The notes under the pieces: generated by a model
What the model was told of the DNA's origin: nothing
The model's input: only the letters and a program-made list of their open reading frames with translations
The model's database searches: none
Program-made: the position numbers and the translations under genes
Origin: Whalleya microplaca
Taxonomy: Eukaryota; Ascomycota; Sordariomycetes; Xylariales; Xylariaceae
Length of the DNA: 64,000 bases
Assembly (NCBI GenBank): GCA_022497155.1
Contig: MU385738.1
Coordinates: forward strand, 124,001 to 188,000
Direction: 5' to 3'
Shown here: piece after piece, positions 1 to 12,157 of the stretch
How positions within the stretch are numbered: the stretch's first letter is position 1
Layout of the letters: each line of letters begins with the position of its first letter

Positions 1-128
1 GGTACATGTAGGATGCTGTTTGAGTGACGGTGACATGTTGACCAGTCACTCCTGTCGTCGAGCTATGACATATAATCCCGAGACTCGCGACGGAAAGACA
101 GTCGGGTCCTATCGCGGCGTCGGATCCT
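1..128. other. Downstream flank of the YAG7-like gene
   Basis: This is the 3' flank of the minus-strand gene that ends at 129. I see no gene of its own here; the short open frames on the plus strand are antisense to the GC-rich RGG-coding exon. Confidence 0.6.
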
Positions 129-1813
129 CTATGCTTCCTCGGTGCGAGGTCGTCCGCGCATGCTGCCGTGACCACCACGGCCACGTCCACGACCGCGTCC
201 TCCCCGACCGCGCCCCTCGCCGTGCTCCCGGTAGCCGCCTCGGCCGCGTCCTCTGTAGCTTCCCTCGCGCTCGTGGCGGGGCGGACGGTTGCGCTGGACT
301 TGGTGGAATCCGTCATTGGTTTCGGTGGGGGTGGCAGTCTGCTCCTGAGGTTAGCATTAAAATCGACGATGGGGGATTGACCTATGTAAAACGAATAGGA
401 ATAATTTGAACTCACCTCTGGCAGGTTGTCGGGCTGGTCGTCAGCCCAAGACTGGACATTGCCAGCTTGTGCTGGCGTTGCTGTTAGGCCGGTTTCCGTC
501 TCGGTAAGATCACGTGAAATCTTAACCCACTCCTCTTGGGAGATAGAGGCGCTCAGGTCGTTGGAAGCATCCCATGCGGCCTCGGCAGCAGCATTAGCAG
601 CGTCGTCGGTGACACCAGCATTCAAAGGGAGGAACCCCGAGGGTGCTGGAGATTCCGTGTGACCATTTGTCAGGTGGGCAGTGCCGCCAGCAGTGTCAAT
701 CTCAGTCAAGCCCGCATTGGCAACAGTAGGGTCTGTTCCAACAGCTTCGGTGGTCTCAGCAGGCGTGCCGGTTAGCTCAGCGACTTCAGCAGTGAAGGTG
801 CGAGCGTGAGACTCAGCCGCAGCCTTGACTTGGGCAACTATGAAAAGGTCAGTGGAAGAAGCAACACAGCAAACCGTAGTCACTCACAAGTAGTCTGAAG
901 CTCCTCGCCGACAACGCTGTAAGTCTTCTCGTTTGAAGCTTCAATGAGCTTGATCATGTGAGAGACGGCATTCTCGTCACCTGAGTAGACATTCAACAGA
1001 ACACCCTCCAAGGCCTTGTTCTCGTCCGCGCCAGCATCGGCCTCCTCGGATCGCCGGGCAGCAGCCAAGCGGAGGAATTGGGACAGGATGAGCAGGCTGT
1101 CATGTTGGACCTTCTTGGCTTCAGCGACAGCTTGCTCCTTAACCTCGCTGATGGCATCGGCCTTCTCCTTCTCCAACTTCTCGGTCAGGTACTTCTCGAA
1201 GCTAGCCTTGTCAGCAGCACTGCGGGCGCGGTACTCCTCGTCGACCTTCTTGTACTGAGCAAGCTGCTCCTCGATCTGGGCAAGCTGGGCTTCAAGTTGG
1301 GGCTTCTTAAGGCGTTGGGCTCGCTGATCGACGTTGATAATCTTGGCAGCGACAAGCTCGTCAAGCGACTTATCCTTGTGCTGCTCGATTATGCCATCGG
1401 TTCGGGAGGCATTGGCCTGGAGTAGAACAGAATCAGTTGCAAATTCAACGGAGCATACAGAGCAAGTGGGGGGGAAGGCATAGGTATTGGGGTGATATTG
1501 GGGTGATATTGGGGTGACTCACGATCTTCTTGTTCACATTGCGAATATTCCTATAAAAATAGCAAGAACGTTAGTAAGTAGCTTAACTTTTATATACAAG
1601 CTATAAAGGTCAAGCTTACTTCTGAAGTTCGCGGATGTAAGGGTTGTCGGAGTTGTCATCGGTGCTATCGTGACCATTGACAGAGCCCGACTTCTCGGGG
1701 GCGGGAGAGGCAGAGGGCGCAGGCGACTCAGTTCGCTCAGCCTTGGCCTTCTTCTTCTTCGCCGACTTGGACTCGGCTTGGACGGGAGGGTTCTGAACAG
1801 CAGACGAAGGCAT
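129..1813 (-). CDS. YAG7-like coiled-coil protein with RGG tail (5 exons, 462 aa)
   Basis: My model is complement(join(129..344, 416..837, 888..1416, 1523..1550, 1620..1813)), 1389 nt, in frame throughout with consensus GTGAGT/GTAAGC donors. The N-terminus (MPSSAVQNPP, then a Lys-rich KSAKKKKAKA stretch and a Ser/Pro-rich linker) leads into NPYIRELQKNIRNVNKKI. A long Glu/Lys/Ala-rich helical and probably coiled-coil region follows to about residue 250, then a disordered acidic part with SWADDQPDN, and last a Gly/Arg tail rich in RGR/RGG ending GRPRTEEA. This order matches the fungal YAG7-like family (conserved dimerisation region, RGG tail), as I remember it. RGG tails usually bind RNA, so a role in mRNP or translation is inferred. 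The Bfr1 family is the main alternative; its typical N-terminus differs. Molecular function is unknown. Confidence 0.8.
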
Positions 1814-3020
1814 GGTGTAAGTGATGATGGGGGTTGGTCGCGTGTTCAGGTGACGAAAAGGTAGGCTGTGTGAGAGTGTGGAAGACGAGCGGCGTTTGCT
1901 CGAAGTGCACAGGAAGTAATGCACGGCGCGTGAGTGGAGGGTGAGTGATCAAGATCAGGGACGGCGATCAAGGACGGTGCACGAGACGCCGACAGATGCA
2001 ATACTGGATCCAGATGGAGAGAATACAGGTAGAAGGTATTTAGGAATGCGAGGATCTGAGGATGTGAGGATGTGAGGATCTAGGAATTTAGAAATGTTCG
2101 GAGTTTGGGTTGTAGGTCACGGGTAGGTGTTTAGGTATGTGTTTAGATATTGGAGATGTTTACGGACTGTCAGTTTATTGTCAGTTTATTGCCAGAAATG
2201 TGTGGACGAGGTCAAAGTTTTGCGGTTTGGGGTTTGGGGCTTTCGGCGGCGGCCTGGGGGGGGGGGCTGCCGCAGGGTAGCGTGGGCCCAATCTGATGCC
2301 CAGGCAGGCCTATTAGCTGCCGTTAGCGAAACCCAGAGAAACCCCAGGAATGCAGGCGCATTATGTACATACAGACTTCGTGCTAGCAGGTACTGCATCC
2401 ATACATTACTTGCAGAGTCGGTACTTGGCTAGGTACGGAATAACCTTAAGGCAGTCCGACTGTGATATTACCAACAGAACGGTTTACATTATTACCCTAG
2501 GTTGACAGTGGATAGCAGCAGACAGCAGAGACGGGCATCTTGAATATTCTTAATCTATAGTTTATTCCTCTTCCTTGTCTAATTATAACGCTACGCGTCT
2601 CTCAAGCCTCTGGCGCGTTGTAAGGACAACAGTGTAAAAGCGGCAAGCCTGATGCCACGCGCCTTCTGTGAATAGCTTCGAATAGTATGAAAGAGTCCGC
2701 TGTTCATACGATCAGAATGCAGAGGAATTCCGTAGCCCTTATACTATTATATCGAATAGCAGTCCCAACACCGCTGCAGCTTGCATCTTAGAGCCAGCAT
2801 GCGACCTGGTGTAGTATGTTGTTGTATGTCTAACACGTGTGCACGTGCACACACATACACACAGCCAAACCCTCAAGGTAATAGGTAGACCATCAGGCCG
2901 CTGTTGATGGCATATCCAGGTAGCAATCGCTAGCAGTCGCTTGGGCCATGGCAACACGCTGGATCAGTCAGACCCATATCAATGTCTGTTTCTTGATGTG
3001 ACGTTCCCACTCCGACTGTC
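1814..3020. other. Intergenic region, no gene seen
   Basis: This stretch holds the upstream region of the YAG7-like gene and the downstream flank of the CENP-W gene. It has a short G/T-rich direct repeat near 2050-2080 and a G run near 2256. The short open frames here have no coding character. Confidence 0.55.
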
Positions 3021-3436
3021 TCATCCCTTGAACTTGGCAAGCGTATCCTTTGTCTGTGTCAGCAACTTGATATTGCCGTGTTAACGATATGGGAAACCCA
3101 CGGCCGTGACTTTCCTAACGCTCTTGGCACTTATACCTCTCTCGCCAGCTTGTTTCGAGTCGATGGACGCCTCTTTCATCAGTCTGTTTGTAGTCTTGTT
3201 AGGACATAAAATAGGTTAAGCGCTTAATTTGGGTGTATATATCGTACGTTTGCATGAAGAGGACGTAGTCGAGGAACATCTGGGAGGCACAGCTTAGTTA
3301 GGCGCGTCAGGCACGCGACTTAAAGACGGAGCTGGCTCACCAGAACATCGACATTTTTGCTGACATTGCAGTTCGAATGCGCCTTCACGATCTTCTTGAC
3401 CGTAGCCCTCGGGTACATCTTCTGTCCAGGAGCCAT
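3021..3436 (-). CDS. CENPW: CENP-W / Wip1-like inner-kinetochore histone-fold protein (4 exons, 78 aa)
   Basis: The gene is complement(join(3021..3047, 3102..3183, 3248..3279, 3341..3436)): 237 nt, introns of 54, 64 and 61 nt, all GT-AG with frame kept. The start is the ATG at 3436 (context AAAATGGCT). The 78-aa product begins MAPGQKMYPRATVKKIVKAH, continues through NCNVSKNVDVLMFLDYVLFM, and ends in RGISAKSVRKVTADTLAKFKG-type sequence. This is the histone fold of CENP-W: the conserved basic YPR-TVKKIVKAHS start, the FLDY-LFM helix and the SA-(S)VRKV-(T) end. CENP-W pairs with CENP-T in the CCAN (CENP-T-W-S-X) and binds centromeric DNA in the nucleus. The length fits the family. The gene is too fragmented to appear as a long open frame. 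Identification is confident; only the donor at 3101 (GTGGGT) is slightly atypical. Confidence 0.93.
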
Positions 3437-6400
3437 TTTGGATACTTCCTGGTGTCTCGAATGGGTTCCGGTCGATCGTCGTCGGATTTAGCACAGGCTG
3501 ACAGGATGTTTTAGGTGATGGATCAAGCTCGAACGTCAGTTGTTGACTTTTTGAAAGCTGCTGCTTGCAACCCCGCCAATCGGCATGGGTTCAAATGAAA
3601 GGAGCTAACCTACCAAGTGCGACGGTAGTCTGGCACTGAAGGAGCTTGGGCCATGGATACTAACCCACTTGGCTCTACCGACGGAATAATAGCCTCCCCT
3701 GCCTCTGCAACAGTATAATTACTCTGTACACGAGGGGCGTGACTTCAATAGTATAGTAGTGGGGCCGCTACTATATGTATGGAGTAAATACATATGCTAT
3801 CTAACTACATATATCATACTCCTTCAAGCACCTAATATGATGGTCAAATGCCCAAATATTAAGTAATTAAGAAACTCATCATTCCCATGGTCACCATCAT
3901 GCCTCAATGGAGCTCAACCAATATGTACAGTCTAGATATTTAAAAATATACTATCTCAATTTATACAGCCGTAAGTCAGATAATAATAGTGGGTCGTTTA
4001 CTTAACACTCCCTGTCCAATAAAATAGGTTGACTCATAGTAGAAAGTCGACCTTTGGCTAAGTCCTCCCTCGCGGGTGCCCGTCCATCCGAATAGACTAT
4101 ACACTACGCAGGTGTTGGTAGCCCAGAGATGCATGGAATGCGCTTCAAAGTCACTTACCTCTCAACCTAAATAAGACAGCCACAGGGGCTACTTGTGCAG
4201 AAGACAAGATAGAAGTTAACGACGTAAAATTTGCAACTTATCCGAGCCGGATTTTCAAGTTACATGCCCAACATCTATATAGGTCGCCGATTTTATACAG
4301 TTACATGTGTCTAGGAACAGCGGGTTCCGGCTATGGAGTGTGGGAGGCTTGATGATAAGAAGATACTAATTGAACATGTTTTCAATCTGATAGAGCCCCC
4401 CTTAAAGATATCGTTCTTTCAAAGAGTGAGCTCATGACCATCTTGCCAATCACCATTGGTCGCTTCATGGCCCATGAATATAGGAAACACCTACTACTCC
4501 CTGTAAGCTCAGGACTTCATATAGCCTTCATTTTAGATTATAATTACCTGGCGAGCTTGAGGCTACTATTGTGTCCGGTGCGTATCAGATTCGCATTACT
4601 CAAGGCTAGGAATGTCCACACGGGCACTGAGTAAATGCCTGTACGAACGACACATATTATCGACTTGGTTCAAGATGAGAGCGAGATATGAGACGGATTT
4701 ATCCGTGCCTTGTGTTAGAACGTGGGGCAACCCGTCGGCTGAGCAGCCTGGGCAGTGCTTGCTATATGATCTGAACTACATAGGATTCAAGCTCGTCAGT
4801 ACCTAGTCATCAATGTAACCAATTCACACATGTACTTGGTGAGAGGGTATCCATTGTTGGTCGCCAAACGTTGGATCACTACCGTGGACGGCCGAGTTTT
4901 GGGTTGAGCATAGGTAGCTCCTCCATATACTGCAGGGCTATCTCGGTCATTGAGGTACTGCCGCGATCGTAACTGACTAGTTATCTCAAATTAAGTGCTG
5001 TAGTATTTCAAATAATCTTCCTATATTTTCAAAACATGTCGTCCTGAAATACTAATCTCTCGGGGCCACTATTCTCCCACACTTTGTGAGAAAAAGGGAT
5101 GTATAACAACTACCCTAATCGCGACAAATGTGATAACAAAGTCAGTTCATGACGCTGCCTACCAATATTAGCAACTGTCATTCATGAGTATATATCTATA
5201 TAAAACAAAATCCGTCGATGTATTGTCTCATGTAAGTATTGACAAGCCTCCAAACGGCCGGAGGCTTCCAGCGTTCGGCAGACTCACTCTCAAACAAAGA
5301 CACGGCGGAAATTAGTATCTCTAGCCCTATTCGGGGTTTCCGCCTGATATTTTTGATTTTGTCATCACTTGTATCATCCACAAGCAACGACTTCAATTTC
5401 TTCAAACTAGTGCGCTCCTCCGACATATGATGTTGTTGGCTACATAGCGAAGTATCAAGGCAGAAAGGGGCCAAATATCTTCTAATCGACATTCCTTATA
5501 CATCTACGTTACTGACTAGATTACGTCAGAAGAATAGGAGTATTTCAGATGGATCATCAGCATGGAGGCACGGACTGCAACGAATCGTCACTATCAGAGA
5601 CAATACATACCACCATGACCTGCGGAACTACCAGCAACGTATAAGACACTCGGCCCATCCACATTAATATACGGGTTGGACCTAGGATAAACCATATGTA
5701 TTGGTCATTTCCAACCTACACAGCTTAAGGGTTATGATTGTTCCGACTTTGACCACCTTCGAGCCAGTTAGAAGGCCGCATATTGATAGCCACTAGTAAA
5801 AAGGGGCCCTTAGTGGCTTCAAATATTATAGGAATCCTGTGGAGACCACGATTCGCAACAAAGCCATGTCGGTAATACTTTGGTAATAGAAGTCATACCA
5901 TTGCACCATATGAAAACCGGATGGCTAGAAGCAAACGTCTGCTTGTTGGTTTGTGCAGTGTGTTCCAAAGGGACCTACATATCCCCAGGACCATTATTTT
6001 CTAAGCGGGCTTATGCGTATACTAACTAAGTAGCAATGATTTCTCAAGTGTGCTTTCACATGCATGCATAGTCTTACGACTCTGATCGTACCATAGCCAA
6101 CGTCAACCATCAACCCAAGACTGACCTACAACTCCGGAGAGAATAACGCCCATCGTCCGAACCGCAAGTATATACGGACAGATGGCAAACCTCGCCAAAT
6201 TGTGCGTCGCCTCATAGCGGCAGTATATATAGGCTAAGAAGCACTATTGTGTGTTTTCTTCAGCGCGCTAGTTAACTTGAAAGAACCTTCTGAACTCCAT
6301 GACAGGGTATGGCTAGTGGAATCCCACATCCTTTAAGCAGGAACTACCGGAATAGAACCAAAACCCCTCTCCAGAAGACGGAATCTGGATAATCATCTAG

Positions 6401-7886
6401 CGATTGCAGCTCTCCACCCGGGTGGTGAACTCCGATACATCAACCTCTTAAGCCACTTCCAGCACGACTCGAAGCAGGAAGGCCAAGGACAAGAATGAGA
6501 ACCAGTCTTCCCCATCAACTCCGACTCCGCCCAGAGCTGAACCCCAACTATTACCGGGCATAGTGGACCTCGACAGCATAGATCTTGATGAGTTGCTTCA
6601 ATCGCGGAGCCGGCCTCCTGCTCCACCAACACCAGATATTTGGAGCCGTATCCTAATTCCTCAGGTCCGGACCAGCCTGCCAACTGGAAAGCGGTCCATG
6701 GTGAAGGAATTGTGTACGCAGCCATGCTTTCATATCTCGACAGTCTGACGATTCAATGGTAAATCGAATCAGAGTAGTATTTACGCAAACCAGCAATGAC
6801 GCTCCAAGTCTAGACCGGCAGTAGCTTCACAATATTGGAATAGAGGTTGGGCGGCCCACATGCTGCGTATCATAGCACATACCCCACGAGCCCAACGTAC
6901 AGCTAGACTTGGACTTTGTGATCACCAACTGGTATCAATCCTAACATTTGACGAACAAAAGTGCCCGAAGAGAGAGCAGATGGATGTCTTCACATACACG
7001 AGATACCCAGAAGGCCTAGGCTATTATTCAAATTGACCCGTTCCTCAGGTAGGCATAAGAACGGCAAGGAAACGGAGTATAAAGAAACAGCTCAAGTATC
7101 TGCATGACCGCCAGAGACCCTGAACACAGGCGAGGAGGCTAAGTGGTTCACCTCAAAATGCCTCGAAAGGTTATTTGCATGCAAGCTGACGACCTAGATT
7201 GCGCGATGGCTAGCTGTCCACAGTCCTCCCCTCTTTCACAGGGCAGGCTCAAGCTCTATATCAAGTCAGCAAAATTCGGCCTTCCCTACGTGGACCATAT
7301 TCAGGGGAAACTGGGCCTAAGTGTAACCGGAAACGATCCGCTACGATAGGCTTCCTCGATATGGTAGAATATGGACCTTTTGATAATGCTGATCAATTGC
7401 ATGCGGGAGCTCTGAGCGCGTTCATGCTAGCATTTACATTGCAGTAGCGTAAGCAGAGTAACATGGCGTATAGTACCTCCAGGAAGTACGGCAGTCAACG
7501 AGACATATGATTGGGTTTTTGGCAAGGGCTGAAGGGGAGTGTACAACCTACGAGATCATGGCATCATGCCATGTTGTTCTGCAAGAGTGCATAACGAAAA
7601 CTTGGAAAGAACATATGTGGTCGATTATGGATATGATAAGGTGATTACTCTCTCATTATCTAATACAAGAGTCTCATAGGTAATTACAGCAATAGTTACA
7701 CAGTAGGGGTTCCAAGGACCCTAGAACTAACACGTGACCCGGTAAGGTAACCACTCTTACCATGATATTGATTGTTCACGTCCTGTGGACGTGAACCTGT
7801 CTATCTGCCAAACTGCAAGAGATATGCTTCTTTCGGTGGCGCTTCCACGGCGCATATGATTACTGGAGTTCCATGGCAGAGCCAGG
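3437..7886. other. Long gene-poor stretch
   Basis: About 4.4 kb with moderate GC and only short open frames on both strands. Exon-like fragments exist. One is a plus-strand Pro/Ser-rich open frame of about 100 codons ending at 6748 that has no usable ATG at its start. Another is a minus-strand 98-codon ATG frame at 5196-5492. I could not chain either into a convincing gene. The stretch may contain decayed genes; I see no transposon termini in it. Confidence 0.4.
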
Positions 7887-8219
7887 ATGTCGCAAGATGA
7901 AAATACTACCCTTACCAAGATAAGCTGGGGAGGTTATCTCAGATTAGATCCCTATACTTGCCTTGGCTATTACGCCACAAGACGCCCAAAAACGCGGGTA
8001 GCTGACCTTCCTCGTTGGCATCGTTCTATTGTAATCATTTATCTTGCGGTGGTTCCTGGAGGCGGTTTCAAGTCTGCGCATGAATGTTGGACTGCATCAA
8101 CTGGTCAGACCACCACCGAAGTCGTATGGGCTGACTGGCGAGTAGAGCGCGTAAGTTTATTAATGTATGTTCTGTGCTGGGTCAAACTCACTTCTATACA
8201 GAATGAAGTGAATATTTAA
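7887..8219 (+). CDS. Small hypothetical ORF, possibly with one intron (weak)
   Basis: An ATG-initiated frame of 110 codons. A consensus GTAAGT donor at 8151 and a TATACAG acceptor ending at 8201 define a possible 51-nt intron whose removal also keeps frame, giving about 93 aa ending ERNEVNI. I recognise no domain. The frame is Trp/Tyr-rich (WGGYLRLDPY, VVWADWRVER), which is unusual for random sequence, but there is no other support. It may be a remnant of a larger gene. Confidence 0.25.
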   Translation: MSQDENTTLTKISWGGYLRLDPYTCLGYYATRRPKTRVADLPRWHRSIVIIYLAVVPGGGFKSAHECWTASTGQTTTEVVWADWRVERVSLLMYVLCWVKLTSIQNEVNI

Positions 8220-9314
8220 TATAGCACTAGCAGTGCCTAGAATTGCTTGTCTGGATTCTGGAGTGAGGTGGGTTGTGCGAGCTGCAGGTGCTAAGCAATG
8301 GAATGTCACGGCCGTCTGCATGGTCATGAGATCAATAGTAGTCTATTAATTAATTGTCTTGGTGTTGCAGAGTTTAGTCTATCTCCATAGCTAGATATGT
8401 GGAGCTATAACTATTGACTCCATCTTGTGTCTTTTTATACTAATTAAGCTGTTAGTCCTTGTATAATGCTCTGCTAACTATAGGCGTAGAATATAGTAGA
8501 TCGACTTAAATATATAGCAAATAAAAGGTACAAAGGTAATAATACACCTATAGATATGCTAATACCTAAATATGGTAGGAAGCACCTCTACCTACGAGAA
8601 AGACAATTGTGTTCTTCATGTGATGTCGCCATTCGTGTTCGTATGGAGTATGCGGCGGACGGCCCTCGCGATGGAGGCTGTCGGGCGGGCCAGGTACAAG
8701 ACGGCGGACGCGATATGTATGTGTGATGTGCTTCATGCATATACCCGCCCATCTTGAGATTGGGTTGCCAATAGCTGTTTCACACTATCGATAGGAGGGG
8801 CCCCGCCCTATATTGCGCGTACGTCTAAAGGCGATTCCCGTTCGATCGTGGAGCGTAATGACACGCTAAGCGGGTTGAACAAGTGGTCGGACAAAATCGG
8901 AAACTCAGCTGCGACCACACAAAATTTCGACTCTAGGCGCGCTTCGTACGGGAATGACCACCGGCTCGTCCCGATGGTACGATTCTCGACCTGTGGACTG
9001 AAAAAAACATGCCACTAGAGTCCACTTTTCAATCATTTACCTAAGAAGACATCTGAGGGCAATCAGGAATGACTTGAAACTTTGTGTTAGTCGAATGAGA
9101 CGAGAATGGCTCGGGTTTGGTAGTTCGATTGGAAGTTGTCATCCAGCATCTCTGAGAAATCTTGGCCAGTGTATATAATTCACATCAGTTCTGAACATGA
9201 ATAATCTACTCATCTTCAGTCCACCAGACAGACATCGTGACAATAAGTCAAAAGTTTTCAAACTACTACACACCACTCCCACATTAACAATCACCACCAC
9301 CACCACCAACACAA
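8220..9314. other. Intergenic region upstream of the WWP-motif gene
   Basis: No gene seen. The last 50 bases before the ATG at 9315 are CA-rich with a run of CAC triplets, a common form of fungal 5' leader. Confidence 0.5.
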
Positions 9315-10058
9315 ATGCAGGGTGATATCTTTCAGATGGAACAAGTGGCTGCTCAGGCCCAACAAAGCAAACCAATCAATATCAAGAAGCACAGCAAGAA
9401 GGACAGCAAGCCGCAGGCGGCTATCTACAACGAGGACGACCTCTCTCACCTGCTCTACGTCAACTACCTCCAACCCGCTGGCCATGGAGACCATATCATC
9501 ATCAACGATGTCGACCACGAGGACGCCTGCATGCTCGAGTCCCCGCTGACCGACACCGAGACGCCCTCGACCGATCACGGCAGTCCGATGTTCAGTGACT
9601 GCGACTCGGCCCTTGACGAGGATGACGACGTGTACGACCTGTGCCACGTGCCATCGCACCACCGTCGGAATGCGTTAAGTTTTGAAGACGGCTTCGAGTT
9701 TCCCATCTTTCTCGGGCGCCAGACGGAGGAGCCACGGCCGACCCTGAAGCGGTCGACGCCCAGCTACCAACTGGACTACACGCGCAGCAAGGAGCCGGAG
9801 GCGAGCTCATGGCTGCCGACGCACGTGCCTCAGGACCACCACATCGAGGCCATCGACGGGCCCATGATGTCCTGGTGGCCCGAGCCGCTTGAGCAGATGG
9901 AGCATGAATGGGTTGCGGAGAAGAAGGCCGAACAGGCAGTCTCAAGTAGAATGCCGGCGCACCAGCACGTCGAAAGCATCGACGGCCCGATGATGTCGTG
10001 GTGGCCGGCGCCGATGGAGATGCTCGAGCACGAGTGGGTTGACAACTTCTACGAATAA
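9315..10058 (+). CDS. Hypothetical acidic protein with duplicated WWP motif (247 aa, intronless)
   Basis: A single open frame of 248 codons starts at an ATG with good context (ACAAATGC) after a CAC-rich leader. The third codon position is strongly GC-rich, unlike its surroundings, which supports real coding. I recognise no known domain. The N-terminus is Gln/Lys-rich, the middle (about residues 67-110) is strongly acidic (DEDDDVYD), and the C-terminal third contains two copies of a 30-residue unit at residues 171-200 and 213-242. Both units share the core IDGPMMSWWP followed by EHEWV, and are joined by a short charged linker. No signal peptide or membrane segment is seen. Tandem Trp-Trp-Pro units suggest a short linear binding motif present twice; that is inference. 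Function is unknown. Confidence 0.7.
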   Translation: MQGDIFQMEQVAAQAQQSKPINIKKHSKKDSKPQAAIYNEDDLSHLLYVNYLQPAGHGDHIIINDVDHEDACMLESPLTDTETPSTDHGSPMFSDCDSALDEDDDVYDLCHVPSHHRRNALSFEDGFEFPIFLGRQTEEPRPTLKRSTPSYQLDYTRSKEPEASSWLPTHVPQDHHIEAIDGPMMSWWPEPLEQMEHEWVAEKKAEQAVSSRMPAHQHVESIDGPMMSWWPAPMEMLEHEWVDNFYE

Positions 10059-12157
10059 ATGAACGAATGAACAGCGTGGTTTCTCATGAGCTTTTCTTTA
10101 CAGCTCCGGCGTTCAAGGGAAAATGGAAAGGGGTTTCGGTCAGGCGCATAACTATACCCCCGGCATTCTCCCATGTCACAGTTAGACAGCGGCTATGGGT
10201 GTTTAAAAAGGGGTATATCATACACATATAATATGTTTTATTACCAACTACATAGGATGGAGCTGCATTTTCCGGAGCAAGCGAGCATGCATCAGCTAGA
10301 CAAGCTTCGGATGTGCTTATTGGGCGGAATATTAATCAATTCTACTCTTGCAGAATACCTTCAAAATGACTTCGATTTGACTGTGAACATGGTGAGCTAA
10401 GACAAATGTGAAACCATTGCATCTAGCTAGATACATCCCTTAGATCTTAGATCGGGTAACCCCGCGTCTTCATCAGCTGTTGAAAAGACGAATGAGATTG
10501 GCGATAAGATTCATCGGATAATATTACTCTTGGGAACCTTGCAAGCGGTTGATAGCAGCATATGCTTGCTTACAGCAGGTTTAAGGCACAAGCATCAACA
10601 TCATCGCAAATGTGTTCAATAATTATGGCTATACTGCAAAGATTTTGGGACCTATTATTGCTTGTGTCTAGCATTGAGACCTGAGATGATTCCACCTGTT
10701 GGCCAGCCACTCGAATATGTTCAGGTGTGTATTGACTTCCTATTCACGTCAATTCACCACGTCTGAAAGACGGGACCTTATAATCACACTAGTGGCCTAG
10801 CTAACTAAGAGGGCATTGCGGTAGCCCGTCGCCGGCTGGATCCGCAGAGAGCTATGTCTAGTTCCACAACCCCTGACATCGGTCGTCCCGACCTAACAAT
10901 CCAGAAGCGTCGGGCCCAGTTCAAGCATTTTCAATCGTACCATATCGGCGGGCGAGCGAAATAAAGTCTAGTAGTCTCCCAATAATTCCGATAGACACGA
11001 TAGCCACCGTAACCGGAATCGCCGTATGGGTGATCAATTGAAGAAGGCTCCTCATATGGACGAGTAAATCAATACATATAAAGTCTTGATTGTTGATTCA
11101 AGATTATATTTTCGGACACAATTGCTGTTTAGTAGTAGGAAACTTTTCGTAGAAATGTTGGCATATTTAAGAGGTGAAAGGCATCGCCTTCACACTGTCG
11201 AAACCTTTGTGTATTTACCACCGCCGTTCTAGGCAAGATATATCGCCTTTGTTTGGTCGAATTTAGAATTTGAGAATATGACGCCACTGAATGAGCTATT
11301 ACTTACGGTGTGGCGCTGAGTATCAGCAAAAGTACCTCCAAGTTTCCTGGCTTTCCAATGATCAGGTCACTTAGTGTTACTCTACTAGAATCTACTCCCA
11401 TTATCATTCTTGCGGCCTTCAACTTGAACAGCTTGGCGTCAAACTATTGTCAACATAGAACTAAGCAATAAGGGGCATAGTAGCTTGCCAAGTGCAAGAA
11501 AAGCTAAGAGGGACAACAGCTCTTATACACACATACAAAGGTAACCCGTATAGGTCCATAGTAGGTCCTCAGCCCTATCTCAACGTATTACTTATGTACT
11601 TTGCTCTCCTCTGAGTATACTGACAATGGTCCCCTAAAAGCATCCAATAAAGCGACTCTTACATATTCAATAGATTGACTCATGCTATGGGTCGCACTTT
11701 CATTAACCGCCCACACGACCAAGACATACGAATTGTGTCTCACCTCTATATACTTATATGTTATTTTATCCATGTTCTAGTCCAAGGTACATAAAAACAT
11801 TATTCGGCAATATCAATAGGATATAGCCGTAAGGTTTATAGGGTATTCTTCACATTGTACTTACCTGCGAAGGACGTACGGAGCCCGGTAGAGGCTGTTA
11901 ATATATTAGGTAGTGGCCAAGTTGCCTTGGACGTGTCGTCTAGGGGCATCAAAACCTGCCCAAAACTGAGCAAATCAAGTAAAAAAATTTGCCGAACGCC
12001 AAATAACTGACCGAATTAAGAGCCATGAACCCCTTTCCAGAAAAATCAATGTTGACAATATCGGCTAGGGACCTTGGAAATTGTTAAAGTAGGCGTAGGT
12101 TATGAGGGTTATAGTGGCCACACCATGTCCACTGTCGGCCTAGTCCTGAATTTAAAA
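10059..12157. other. Intergenic, no gene seen
   Basis: About 2.1 kb of mixed-composition sequence with only short open frames. I find no RNA gene, repeat family or splice-linked exon chain I would defend. Confidence 0.5.

Noticed and set aside
1..1813. Bfr1 nuclear-segregation protein as identity of the first gene
   Set aside because: The coiled-coil content is similar, but the NPYIRELQKNIRNVNKK start and RGG tail fit the YAG7-like family better, as I remember the two.
5196..5492. 98-codon minus-strand ATG frame
   Set aside because: No domain, no splice partners and no codon bias; length alone is not enough in sequence of this composition.
5549..5641. Possible first exon (ATG, 31 codons, then GTATAA)
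   Set aside because: It reads like a plausible peptide but no following exon in frame could be found.
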